Assembly (NCBI RefSeq): GCF_001679725.1
Contig: NZ_CP016282.1
Span: 1 to 64,000, forward strand
DNA length: 64,000 nucleotides
Origin: Cryobacterium arcticum
Lineage (GTDB): Bacteria > Actinomycetota > Actinomycetes > Actinomycetales > Microbacteriaceae
Direction of reading: 5' to 3'
The notes beneath the pieces were generated by a model. It was not told the origin of the DNA. It saw nothing but the letters and a program-made list of their open reading frames with translations, and searched no databases. The translations under genes were made by a program, and so were the position numbers. Shown one piece after another: positions 12,336 to 20,329 of this stretch (position 1 is its first letter; every line of letters begins with the position of its first letter).

Positions 12336-12872
12336 CTAGACGTCCGTGGACTTCTCAATCGGCGAGTCCAGGAGCGACTCGTCTTCGGAGACCCACAGCT
12401 CGTCGTCGGCACGGAACGTCTGCCAGATGGCGTACGCGACACCGGCTGCGGCAGCGATGCCCACGCCGATGGCGATGTACGTTCCGGCGCCCGGGCCCTG
12501 CTTCTGAACGACGACCGGCTTCTGGAAACGAATCCGGTCCAGCGTGGCGGCGCGCGCCTCCTTGGCGATGTCACCGACCGACATGACGGTGCCCAAGGCC
12601 GTGCCGATGCCCGGCAGAACCTTGTCAACGACCTGGTGGCGTACGCCACCGGCCAAATCCTGGGTGGCGTGCACGCCGGGGAGCAGATAGTGCTCATATC
12701 CCTGGCGAACGCGCGGGACTACTTCTTCACGAGTGAGCACACCAGCCTGGCGGCCGGCTTCGCGTGCAATCTCGTTTGCGCGGTCGAGAACTTCCTGCTG
12801 GTGACTCCACAGTTCGTCCGCGCTCTTGCGCAGACGCGTGAGTTCCTTTCGGCGCTTGCGTGACAGGCTCAT
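12336..12872 (-). CDS. Membrane-anchored hypothetical protein
   Basis: I do not recognise a characterised family. The 178-residue product starts with a strongly basic, helical segment (MSLSRKRRKELTRLRKSADEL), continues as an amphipathic, probably coiled helical region to about residue 60, and has one hydrophobic helix near residues 131-152 (GAGTYIAIGVGIAAAAGVAYAIW). A short acidic tail follows. The ATG at 12872 has GGAGGG upstream, and the frame continues far upstream only as an antisense shadow of the cyclophilin gene. It is convergent with the cation transporter and divergent from ppi. A role at the membrane is plausible but unproven. Confidence 0.75.
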   Translation of the reverse strand: MSLSRKRRKELTRLRKSADELWSHQQEVLDRANEIAREAGRQAGVLTREEVVPRVRQGYEHYLLPGVHATQDLAGGVRHQVVDKVLPGIGTALGTVMSVGDIAKEARAATLDRIRFQKPVVVQKQGPGAGTYIAIGVGIAAAAGVAYAIWQTFRADDELWVSEDESLLDSPIEKSTDV

Positions 12873-12989
12873 CTGGACCCTCCATCGATTCTTGTGGTGA
12901 TTAGTGACCATCTTGCCACTGAATAGCCTGTGAGCGCTCTGGGTGCCTAGCACGGAGTCGGATTCGCTCAATGCTGCTGTGCAAGAATT

Positions 12990-13535
12990 ATGCCTATGTC
13001 TAAGCACACTGCCGTCGCAACGCTCAATACAACCCTCGGACCGATCAAGGTCAACCTCTTCGGTAACCACGCCCCGAAGACCGTCAAGAACTTCGTCGGT
13101 CTCGCAACCGGCGAAATCGAGTGGAAGCACCCGGCCACGGGCAAGACCTCCAACGACCCGCTGTACAACGGCACCGTCTTCCACCGCATCATCAAGGACT
13201 TCATGATCCAGGCCGGCGACCCGCTGGGCCAGGGCACCGGCGGACCGGGCTTCCAGTTCGACGATGAGATCAGCCCCGAGCTGGACTTCACCCAGCCGTA
13301 CGTCCTCGCCATGGCGAACGCCGGCATCCAGGGCGGCCGCGGCACCAATGGCTCGCAGTTCTTCATCACTGTCGTGCCGACCACCTGGCTGCAGGGCAAG
13401 CACAGCATCTTCGGCGCCGTCGAGGACGAGGCGTCCCGTGCGATCGTCGACCAGCTCGCCGTGGTGCCCACCGACGGTCGCGACCGTCCGCTCACCGATG
13501 TCGTCATCGAGAGCATCACCGTCGAGCAGGTCTAG
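12990..13535 (+). CDS. Peptidyl-prolyl cis-trans isomerase, cyclophilin type
   Basis: A 181-residue single-domain cyclophilin that catalyses proline isomerisation during protein folding. It has the diagnostic FHRIIKDFMIQAGDP and GTNGSQFFIT motifs, with the catalytic Arg in the first. There is no signal peptide, so it is cytoplasmic. The ATG at 12990 and a second ATG at 12996 are both possible. The second lies seven bases after AAGAAT, a possible -10, which would make it leaderless. This cyclophilin and the following rhomboid gene are a conserved pair near the actinobacterial origin. Confidence 0.93.
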   Translation: MPMSKHTAVATLNTTLGPIKVNLFGNHAPKTVKNFVGLATGEIEWKHPATGKTSNDPLYNGTVFHRIIKDFMIQAGDPLGQGTGGPGFQFDDEISPELDFTQPYVLAMANAGIQGGRGTNGSQFFITVVPTTWLQGKHSIFGAVEDEASRAIVDQLAVVPTDGRDRPLTDVVIESITVEQV

Positions 13536-13546
13536 GACCTCCAGCT

Positions 13547-14395
13547 ATGACCAGCCTGCCCGGAACCGCCGCCAACTTCTGTTACCGGCATCCGGGCAGG
13601 CAGAGTTTTATCCTCTGCCAGCGGTGCGGGCGCACGATCTGTCCCGAATGCCAGACCCAGGCCGCGGTCGGCGTCATCTGCCCCGAGTGCATGCGCGAGC
13701 AGCGCCAGAGCGCGCCGCGCACCAAGTCCGCCGCCCGCACCCGGCTGGGCCGTATGACCGCCCCCGGCGAACCTGTGGTCACCTACTCCATCATCGCGCT
13801 GACCCTGGTGATCTTCGTGCTGCAGCTCATCCCCGGACTGGGTGTGACCGACCGGCTGCTGTACGCCGGCGTGTACTCCTACCCCGGTGCCTTCGAACCA
13901 TGGCGCATGCTGACCAGCGTGTTCGTGCACTCCACCGGGTTCATCTTCCACGTGCTGCTCAACATGTACACCCTGTGGATCTTCGGCCAAATCCTCGAGC
14001 GGATGCTCGGACGCGGCCGGTTCCTCACCCTCTACCTGATGAGCGGGCTCGCCGGGTCTCTCGGCGTGCTGTTCCTGGCTGACCCGCGGGTCGCCGTCGT
14101 CGGCGCATCCGGAGCCATCTTCGGCCTCATGGGCGCGTTCCTGGTCATCCAGCGGAAGCTCGGCGGCAACGCCACCCAACTTCTCGTCCTGGTGGGCATC
14201 AACCTGGTGATCGGGTTCCTGCCCGGACTCAACGTGGCCTGGCAGGCCCACGTGGGCGGCCTCATCGGCGGCGCCGTCATCGGTCTGATCTTCGTACAGA
14301 CCCGCCAGCGCAGCAAGCGCACGCTGCAGTTCGTGCTGCTCGGTGCCTTCGGCTTCCTGCTCGTGGCGCTGAGCCTCAGCAAGTTCTTCGTCTGA
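13547..14395 (+). CDS. Rhomboid family intramembrane serine protease
   Basis: A 282-residue rhomboid protease. Six or seven membrane helices span roughly residues 75-280. The catalytic dyad is S188 in GASGAIFG and H235 in WQAHVGGLIGG. The N-terminus (residues 11-55) is a B-box-like zinc ribbon with CYRHP, CQRC, CPEC and CPEC pairs that probably binds one or two zinc ions. It starts eleven bases after the cyclophilin stop. Substrates of actinobacterial rhomboids are largely unknown. Confidence 0.92.
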   Translation: MTSLPGTAANFCYRHPGRQSFILCQRCGRTICPECQTQAAVGVICPECMREQRQSAPRTKSAARTRLGRMTAPGEPVVTYSIIALTLVIFVLQLIPGLGVTDRLLYAGVYSYPGAFEPWRMLTSVFVHSTGFIFHVLLNMYTLWIFGQILERMLGRGRFLTLYLMSGLAGSLGVLFLADPRVAVVGASGAIFGLMGAFLVIQRKLGGNATQLLVLVGINLVIGFLPGLNVAWQAHVGGLIGGAVIGLIFVQTRQRSKRTLQFVLLGAFGFLLVALSLSKFFV

Positions 14396-14471
14396 GCCCT
14401 GCCACGCCCGGCACGGCCGGCCGCGGCGGGCCATGACCGGCTGACTCCGGGTGTCTGTGCGCGTTTGGCGA

Positions 14472-14537
14472 CTTTCCACAGGACTTATCCACACCTGGTG
14501 GGAAAGTTATCCACAGGAGTTTCCACACTGGGGATAA
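14472..14537. promoter_or_regulatory. Second DnaA-box cluster
   Basis: In the 213-bp gap between the convergent rhomboid and crgA genes there are five DnaA-box-like 9-mers in 66 bp. Two are perfect TTATCCACA (14485-14493 and 14507-14515, exactly 22 bp apart). The others are CTTTCCACA (14472-14480), GTTTCCACA (14519-14527) and TGGGGATAA (14529-14537, opposite strand, one mismatch). Nothing else in the gap looks coding. It could titrate DnaA or act as an auxiliary origin element. Confidence 0.65.
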
Positions 14538-14608
14538 TTACACGGCTGTAATTGACTACCCGAACGGGTGGTTAGCGCAGGCGGAACAGTCCGTGAATTA
14601 TGGGTGCG

Positions 14609-14851
14609 TCAGCGCCAGCGGGTGGTCATCAGGAAGCCGATGAAGGCGATCCCGAATCCGACCAGGATGTTCCACGAGCCCAGCGAGGCGACCGGGAATG
14701 CGCCCTGGCTGACGTAGAAGACGATGATCCAGGCAAGCCCGATCAGCATGAAGCCGAACATCACCGGCTTGAACCAGACGGCGTTGGGGGCGTCCTCGCC
14801 CGAGCGGGCCTCGGGGCGGGCGGGCTTGGTGCGGGGATTTGTGCGTGCCAT
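14609..14851 (-). CDS. crgA: Cell division protein CrgA
   Basis: An 80-residue CrgA homologue, which interacts with FtsZ, FtsI and other divisome proteins and coordinates septation and peptidoglycan synthesis in actinobacteria. A basic N-terminus (residues 1-25) is followed by two membrane helices, about 27-50 and 57-75, with the family-typical NPVW-like motif here as NAVWFKPVMFGFMLIG. It stops with TTRWR. The start ATG is seven bases from a TAGAAT -10, so the mRNA is probably leaderless. It is divergent from the sortase gene, as usual in this locus. Confidence 0.92.
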   Translation of the reverse strand: MARTNPRTKPARPEARSGEDAPNAVWFKPVMFGFMLIGLAWIIVFYVSQGAFPVASLGSWNILVGFGIAFIGFLMTTRWR

Positions 14852-14858
14852 GCCTGAG

Positions 14859-14864
14859 ATTCTA
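14859..14864 (-). promoter_or_regulatory. -10 element of crgA (probable leaderless promoter)
   Basis: TAGAAT on the minus strand ends seven bases before the crgA ATG, placing the transcription start at or next to the start codon. It mirrors the sortase promoter on the other strand. Confidence 0.6.
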
Positions 14865-14920
14865 GCGTCCCCGCCTGCGCGGGCCTGCCGGAGTACGGCA
14901 GATGCGCATTCAGGGCCGAT

Positions 14921-14926
14921 TAGAAT
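14921..14926 (+). promoter_or_regulatory. -10 element of the sortase operon (probable leaderless promoter)
   Basis: TAGAAT ends seven bases before the ATG at 14934. There is no Shine-Dalgarno sequence between them. Confidence 0.6.
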
Positions 14927-14933
14927 CGACTGC

Positions 14934-15734
14934 ATGACCGAGCCGGCCCCGTCCGCAGTACCGGCCCAGCGCGGGCGGCGAGCCCAGCGCGCCGCATCCA
15001 AGCCGACCCGCCGACGCGTGAGCGTGATCGGTGTGCTCGGCGAATTGCTCATCACCGGCGGGGTGCTCGTGCTGCTCTTCCTCGCCTGGCAGCTCTGGTG
15101 GAACGACGCCGTCATGGCGGCGTCCCAGTCCCGCGCCGCTGAGTCGATCAGCAAGGGCTGGATCGAGAACGCTGGACCGGACCCGAAGCCGGCGCCCGTG
15201 ACCGAGGAGGGCTACGGCGACCCTGTGGTGGCCGCCGCCCCCGACAACGCCACCGCGTTCGCGGTGCTCTATGTGCCGCGCTTCGGCGCGACCTACCAGC
15301 GCACCATCGCGCAGGGCACCGGAACGGATGTGCTCAACAGCCCGGACCTGGGCATCGGGCACTACCCGGGCACCCAGATGCCCGGCGAGGTGGGCAACTT
15401 CGCCATCGCGTCGCACCGCAGCGCCAACGGCGGCGGGATGCACGTCATCAACGAGCTGCAGCTGAACGACGCGATCTACGTGCAGACCGCCGACGGTTAC
15501 TACACCTACCGGTTCCGCGACTTCGAGTACGTGCCGCCGAGCGCGATCGAGGCCATCGCTCCGGTGCCGCACGACCCCTCGGCCACCGCGGTCGACCGGC
15601 TGATCACCCTCACCACGTGCAACCCGCTCTTCTCGACAGCCGAGCGGATCATCGCCTACGGTGTATTCGAATCCTGGCAACCGATCTCGGCCGGCCCGCC
15701 CGCCGAGCTGGCGGCCATGATCCCCGCGGCCTGA
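14934..15734 (+). CDS. Class E sortase
   Basis: A 266-residue membrane-anchored transpeptidase that attaches secreted proteins with an LxxTG-like signal to the cell wall. A basic N-terminus and one membrane helix (about 29-53) precede the sortase fold. Catalytic residues are H161 (ASHRS), C229 (TLTTCNP) and R238 (ERIIAYG). The family of this locus is usually called class E. No LPXTG substrate gene is in the window. The ATG at 14934 is supported by the close -10 element; the frame stays open upstream only because of the GC-rich sequence. Confidence 0.92.
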   Translation: MTEPAPSAVPAQRGRRAQRAASKPTRRRVSVIGVLGELLITGGVLVLLFLAWQLWWNDAVMAASQSRAAESISKGWIENAGPDPKPAPVTEEGYGDPVVAAAPDNATAFAVLYVPRFGATYQRTIAQGTGTDVLNSPDLGIGHYPGTQMPGEVGNFAIASHRSANGGGMHVINELQLNDAIYVQTADGYYTYRFRDFEYVPPSAIEAIAPVPHDPSATAVDRLITLTTCNPLFSTAERIIAYGVFESWQPISAGPPAELAAMIPAA

Positions 15735-15785
15735 CCTGCCGGCCGCCCCCACCCATCCAGCGACACGAAGATCGAGGACCAACCC

Positions 15786-15947
15786 ATGTACGCAGCCTTC
15801 TGGCGGATCCTGCCCGGACCGGTGTGGGTGCGCATCCTGCTCGTGCTGGTGCTCGTGGGTGCCGTGCTCTACAGTCTCGCCACCTGGGTATATCCCTGGG
15901 TGAACACGTTCGTTGACAACCAGGAAGTGACGGTGGGCGCCCCATGA
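15786..15947 (+). CDS. Small single-span membrane protein (53 aa)
   Basis: A 53-residue open frame lies between sortase and pabA. GAGGA precedes the ATG, and its stop overlaps the pabA start in an ATGA. The product begins MYAAFWRILPGPVWVRIL, has one membrane helix (about 14-34), a short aromatic segment (TWVYPWVN) and an acidic tail. Small proteins of this kind recur at this spot in related actinobacteria, as far as I recall. The function is unknown, although the surroundings suggest cell-envelope work. It is easily missed because of its length. Confidence 0.8.
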   Translation: MYAAFWRILPGPVWVRILLVLVLVGAVLYSLATWVYPWVNTFVDNQEVTVGAP

Positions 15948-16582
15948 CCCGCATTCTCGTGATCGACAACTACGACAGCTTCGTCTACACGCTCAACGGA
16001 TACCTGCGCGAGCTCGGCGCCGAGACCGAGGTGGTGCGGAACGACGCATTCGCCGCCACCGAGGTCGCAGAGCGCATCGCGGAGTTCGACGGGGTGCTCG
16101 TCTCGCCCGGACCGGGCAAGCCCGCCGACGCCGGCATCTCGATCGCCGCCGTGGAGGCCGCTGTGGCCACCAACCTGCCGCTGTTCGGGGTCTGCCTGGG
16201 ACACCAGGCCATCGCCGAGGCGTTCGGCGCCACGGTGACCAATGCCGAGGAACTCATGCACGGCAAGACCTCGCAGATCAGCCACGACGGCAGCGAGCTC
16301 TACGACGGGGTGCCGCAGCCGTTCACGGCTACCCGGTACCACTCGTTGGCCGTCGTCAACGGCACGGTGCCCAGCGACCTCGTGGTGACCTCCCGCACCC
16401 AGGGCGGCGTCATCATGGGCCTGCGGCACGTCTCGGCGCCGATCCTCGGGGTGCAGTTCCACCCGGAGTCGGTGCTGACCGAGGGCGGCTACCTGATGGT
16501 GGGCAACTGGCTGGCCCTGGCCGGGCTGCCGGAGGCGCGCGAGACCGCCAAGCACCTCACGCCCATGCTCAAGCTCGGCTGA
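15944..16582 (+). CDS. pabA: Glutamine amidotransferase subunit, aminodeoxychorismate or anthranilate synthase component II
   Basis: A 212-residue class I glutamine amidotransferase that supplies ammonia for 4-amino-4-deoxychorismate (folate) or anthranilate (tryptophan) synthesis. The catalytic triad is C84 in GVCLGHQ and H173/E175 in QFHPES. The first residues MTRILVIDNYDSFVY are typical of TrpG/PabA. No component I gene is nearby, so PabA and TrpG roles cannot be separated; the same gene next to the pkn cluster in other actinobacteria is often shared by both pathways. It is co-translated with the 53-residue membrane protein upstream. Confidence 0.9.
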   Translation: MTRILVIDNYDSFVYTLNGYLRELGAETEVVRNDAFAATEVAERIAEFDGVLVSPGPGKPADAGISIAAVEAAVATNLPLFGVCLGHQAIAEAFGATVTNAEELMHGKTSQISHDGSELYDGVPQPFTATRYHSLAVVNGTVPSDLVVTSRTQGGVIMGLRHVSAPILGVQFHPESVLTEGGYLMVGNWLALAGLPEARETAKHLTPMLKLG

Positions 16583-16630
16583 AGCCGGTAGTCCCGGCGT
16601 TGTGGCGCCGCGTCGCCCCCACCCGCTGGG

Positions 16631-16788
16631 CGAGCCTGTCGAGACCCGGAGGCACGGGTCACGAGGTCTCGACAAGCTCGACCGACGACGCGGGCTGGAC
16701 CGGAGGCGCGGCACCACCCGGTGGTCGAGCCTGTCGAGACCCCGAGGCACAGGTCACGAGGTCTCGACAAGCTCGACCGACGACGCGG
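16631..16788. repeat. Two 63-bp copies of a palindromic dispersed repeat
   Basis: Two nearly identical 63-bp units (16631-16693 and 16726-16788) start at 95-bp intervals between the convergent pabA and pknB-like genes. Each has the arm CGAGCCTGTCGAGACC, then a GGCAC-GGTCACGA linker, then GGTCTCGACAAGCTCGACC, so each can fold into a long hairpin. They belong to the same family as the repeats near 42.7 and 49.7 kb. No coding capacity is apparent. They may act as bidirectional terminators. Confidence 0.85.
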
Positions 16789-16806
16789 CCGACCGACGGC
16801 GCGGTC

Positions 16807-18504
16807 TCAGCCGGCGCAGTAGGTGAGCGTGATCTCGGACTTCTGGGGCGCGTCGCCCGGCGGCAGTGACTGCTTGGTGATCGGCGACCCGGCGACGCTG
16901 TCGCAGGCGTAGTCGGGCTTCAGCTTGGGCACCAGCTGCAGGTCTGAGGCCTGCAGCAGGGAGTTCGCGGCGGTGAGCGCCTGCCCGAGCACGTCGGGCA
17001 CGGTGACCTGTCCGGTGGAGACCGTGAAGTCCACGGTGGTTCCCACCGGGGTCATCTCGCGCGGATCCGGGCTGGTGGCGATGACCACGCCCTCCGGCAC
17101 ATCCGCGGAGTTCTCCGTGGTCACCGAACCGGAAACGAAGCCACGGTCGACCAGGAACGGTTCGGCAGCCGAGAAGGGCTGTTTGGTGGTGTCCGGCATC
17201 TCGACGAGTTCCTTGCCGGTGGAAACGTACACCTTGATCACCGTGGCCGGCTGGGCGATGGTGCCCGACGGCGGATCGGTGCGGATGACCTCATCCTTGG
17301 CGACGGTGTCGCTGCTCTCCTCCGCCATGGTCGCGGCGAGGTCCAGCTCGAGCAACGCATCCTGGGCGTCGGTGTAGCTGAAGCCCACCAGGACCGGAAC
17401 GCGGCGGGAGGAGTCGGGCAGTTCGTTGTTGGGCGTCAGGCTCAGGGCCCAGAACATCACCGCAATCACAATGACGACGACGCTGACGATGCCGGCCCAG
17501 ATCCAGATCACCGGTGGGCGTCGCTGGGTGCGGGCCATGGTCTGGTCTTCAGCGAGCTGCTTGAGGGCGAGCTCGGAGGTGGATTCCACCTCGGGCGGCG
17601 CACCGAACAGTCCGGCCGCGACATCGTCGACCGGGCGGTGCACCGGGATGTGCCCGGCGCCGGCGGTCTCGACGTCGTTGCGGAACTCGACGGCGCTCTG
17701 GTACCTGTCGAACCGGTCCTTCGCCAGGGCGTGCAGCACGACGATGTCCAGGGCCGGGGAGACCTTGGGGTTGACCGAGCTGGGCTTCACCGGGGCTTCG
17801 CTGACGTGCTGGTAGGCCACGGCCACCGGGGTGTCGCCCCGGAATGGCGGGCGGCCGGTGAGCATTTCGAAGAGCACGACGCCGCTGGAGTACAGGTCGG
17901 TGCGGGCATCCACCGATTCGCCCTTGGCCTGCTCGGGCGAGAAGTAGGAGGCCGTGCCGAGGATCGCGGTGGTCTGCGCGACCGTGGTGGCGGAGTCGGA
18001 GATGGCCCGCGCGATGCCGAAGTCCATGACCTTGACCTGGCCGGCCTTGGTGATCATGATGTTGCCCGGCTTGATGTCGCGGTGCACGACGCCGGCGCGG
18101 TGCGAGTACTCGAGGGCGGTCAGCACCCCGTCGATGATGCGGACGGCCTCGACCGAGTCGATCGGGCCTTCCTTGATGATGTCCTTGAGCAGGCGCCCGT
18201 CGACGAACTCCATGATGATGAAGGGGATCTGGGCTTCGGTGCCGTCGTCTTCGGTGATGGTCTCTTCACCGGCGTCGAACACCCGCACGATCGTGGGGTG
18301 CGCCATGCGGGCGGCGGCCTGGGCTTCCTGCCGGAACCGGGTGCGGAATGCCGGGTCGACGGCGAGCGAGGACTTGAGCAGCTTGATGGCCACGGTGCGG
18401 CCCAGCCTGGAGTCGGTGCCGATGTGGACATCGGACATGCCGCCTCGGCCGATCGACGCGCCGACGCGGTAGCGACCTGCTAGCAGACGGCCCTCATCAG
18501 TCAA
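16807..18504 (-). CDS. pknB: PASTA-domain serine/threonine protein kinase (PknB-like)
   Basis: A 565-residue membrane kinase that senses muropeptides or lipid II and phosphorylates cell-wall and division proteins. Kinase domain: glycine loop GRGGMSD (19-25), K41, HRD at 141-143, DFG at 161-163. A membrane helix spans about 333-357, followed by three PASTA domains (about 366-431, 435-499, 501-565). The last contains two cysteines (536 and 565) that may pair. The TTG at 18504 has GGGAG seven bases upstream; a GTG at 18528 is the alternative. It is the last gene of the fha-pstP-rodA-pbpA-pkn block. Confidence 0.92.
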   Translation of the reverse strand: MTDEGRLLAGRYRVGASIGRGGMSDVHIGTDSRLGRTVAIKLLKSSLAVDPAFRTRFRQEAQAAARMAHPTIVRVFDAGEETITEDDGTEAQIPFIIMEFVDGRLLKDIIKEGPIDSVEAVRIIDGVLTALEYSHRAGVVHRDIKPGNIMITKAGQVKVMDFGIARAISDSATTVAQTTAILGTASYFSPEQAKGESVDARTDLYSSGVVLFEMLTGRPPFRGDTPVAVAYQHVSEAPVKPSSVNPKVSPALDIVVLHALAKDRFDRYQSAVEFRNDVETAGAGHIPVHRPVDDVAAGLFGAPPEVESTSELALKQLAEDQTMARTQRRPPVIWIWAGIVSVVVIVIAVMFWALSLTPNNELPDSSRRVPVLVGFSYTDAQDALLELDLAATMAEESSDTVAKDEVIRTDPPSGTIAQPATVIKVYVSTGKELVEMPDTTKQPFSAAEPFLVDRGFVSGSVTTENSADVPEGVVIATSPDPREMTPVGTTVDFTVSTGQVTVPDVLGQALTAANSLLQASDLQLVPKLKPDYACDSVAGSPITKQSLPPGDAPQKSEITLTYCAG

Positions 18505-18589
18505 TGCAAAACTCCCTGCTCGCGACACTGTTGGTCATTTTAGTCAAGATCCGTCGCGCGGCCCCCCGGGACGCGCGACGGTGACACCC

Positions 18590-20329
18590 TTAGCCGACAG
18601 GCGTGGTGGGTGGCGTGGTCGGTGGCGTGGTGGCGGGTGCGGTCACGGTGACGGAGGTCGCCGCGGAGTAGTCGGACTCGACCTGGCCGCAGAAATACCG
18701 GAACTTGACCGTGAAGTTGCTCGTGCCGGCCGTGACCGTCGCGGTGGTGGTGTCCGCGCCGGTCGGGCTCGGTGACGTCGCACCCTCGGCGAGCAGCTCA
18801 TAGCCGGACAGCTCCTGGCCCGTGGGGCAGGACTGCGCGGGCCAGCTGACCGTCACGGTGCCACCTGGGGCCACCGTGGAGGGGGTGGCGGTCGGCGTGC
18901 CGGACGGAGCCGATGGGGTGGCCACATCGCCGTACACACTCACCGTGATGGTGGTGCCGAGTGTGACCTTGCCGGTGGGGTTGATGCCGTAGACGGTGTC
19001 GACCTGCTCCGCTGTGGTGGCGGCCTTGTCGGGCACCACGTTGGCGCTGAGGCCCATCTCGCTGAGCATGTCCCGGGCCTCGGAGCTGGTCTTGCCCAGG
19101 AAGTCCGCCTGGGTGACCTGCACCGTGGTGGCGGACGGGGTGGGCGTCGCCGTGGGCGTCGGCTTGGGAGCCGCCGGGGCGCTCGACGACACGGTGGGAG
19201 CCGGGGCCGGCGTTTCGGCGGCGGTGGTGTTGAACAGGGTCACCAGGGTGCCGATGAGGACGAGGCCCAGGATGGAGATGAGCGCGACGAGCGGCCAGGT
19301 CCAGGGGCTGCGCTTCTTCTTCTTTTTCTGGGGATCGTTGGCCGCCGCGGCCGCAGCCGCTTCGGCGCGCGTGCCGGGTTGCACAGGTCCGCCGGAGGCC
19401 GGCATCAGCTGCGTGGTCTGGTCGTTGCCGGCACCGGGCATGAGCATGGTGGCGGCGGTGGGCGTGATGCCCGACATGACGGCGGGCACGGATGCTGCCG
19501 CGGCCGCGACATCGCCGCGGCGCAGCGCGATCGCGGCACGCGCGAGGTGCGCAGCGGAGGCGGGGCGGTCGGCCGGGTTCTTGGCCAGGCAGGAGATCAC
19601 CAGGTTGCGGACCGGCTCCGAGATGGTGTCGGGGAGGTCCGGCGGCTGCTCGTTGATCTGCGCCATGGCGATGGCCACCTGCGACTCGCCCGTGAACGGA
19701 CGACGTCCGGCGAGGCTCTCGTAGGCGACGATGCCCAGGGAGTAGATGTCGGTGGTCGGCGAGGCGGAGCGTCCGCTGGCCTGTTCGGGCGAGAGGTACT
19801 GCACCGTGCCCATCACCTGGCCGGTTGCGGTGAGCGGAACCTGGTCGGCGATGCGGGCGATACCGAAGTCGGTGATCTTGACGCGGCCTTCGGGCGTGAT
19901 CAGCAGGTTGCCCGGCTTGATGTCCCGGTGCACGAGACCTGCGGCGTGCGCGGCGTGCAGCGCGGCGGCGGTCTGGGCCACGATGTCGAGAACCTTGTCG
20001 GCGGGCAGGGTGTGCTCGCGTTCGAGGATGGTGGAGAGCGCCTCTCCGGGCACCAGCTCCATGACGAGGAAGGCGCTGCCGTCTTCTTCGCCGTAGTCGA
20101 ACACGTTGGCGATGCCTTCGTGGTTGACGAGCGCGGCGTGCCGGGCCTCAGCGCGGAAGCGCTCGAGGAAACCGGGGTCGCCGAGGTATTCGTCCTTGAG
20201 GATCTTGATCGCGACGGTGCGCCCGATCACCAGGTCGACGGACTGCCAAACCTCGCCCATACCGCCGATGGCGATGCGCGACTGCAGTTCGTATCGTCCC
20301 CCGAAGGTGAGCCCTGCTGTGGGTCTCAT
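18590..20329 (-). CDS. pknA: Serine/threonine protein kinase with one PASTA and one FN3-like domain (PknA-like)
   Basis: A 579-residue kinase at the PknA position. Kinase features: IGGMGEV loop (21-27), K42, HRD at 134-136, DFG at 154-156. A cytoplasmic linker ends in a run of lysines (335-339), followed by a membrane helix (about 345-366), a Pro/Thr-rich stretch, one PASTA domain (about 402-467), a second Pro/Thr-rich stretch and a fibronectin III-like domain (about 485-567) with two cysteines (in SCPTG and RYFCGQ). M. tuberculosis PknA lacks PASTA repeats, so this architecture differs. The ATG overlaps the pbpA stop. Confidence 0.9.
   Translation of the reverse strand: MRPTAGLTFGGRYELQSRIAIGGMGEVWQSVDLVIGRTVAIKILKDEYLGDPGFLERFRAEARHAALVNHEGIANVFDYGEEDGSAFLVMELVPGEALSTILEREHTLPADKVLDIVAQTAAALHAAHAAGLVHRDIKPGNLLITPEGRVKITDFGIARIADQVPLTATGQVMGTVQYLSPEQASGRSASPTTDIYSLGIVAYESLAGRRPFTGESQVAIAMAQINEQPPDLPDTISEPVRNLVISCLAKNPADRPASAAHLARAAIALRRGDVAAAAASVPAVMSGITPTAATMLMPGAGNDQTTQLMPASGGPVQPGTRAEAAAAAAANDPQKKKKKRSPWTWPLVALISILGLVLIGTLVTLFNTTAAETPAPAPTVSSSAPAAPKPTPTATPTPSATTVQVTQADFLGKTSSEARDMLSEMGLSANVVPDKAATTAEQVDTVYGINPTGKVTLGTTITVSVYGDVATPSAPSGTPTATPSTVAPGGTVTVSWPAQSCPTGQELSGYELLAEGATSPSPTGADTTTATVTAGTSNFTVKFRYFCGQVESDYSAATSVTVTAPATTPPTTPPTTPVG

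Noticed and set aside
18504..18528. GTG at 18528 as the pknB-like start
   Set aside because: The TTG at 18504 has a good GGGAG at the right distance, while the GTG has none. The GTG remains a possible alternative.
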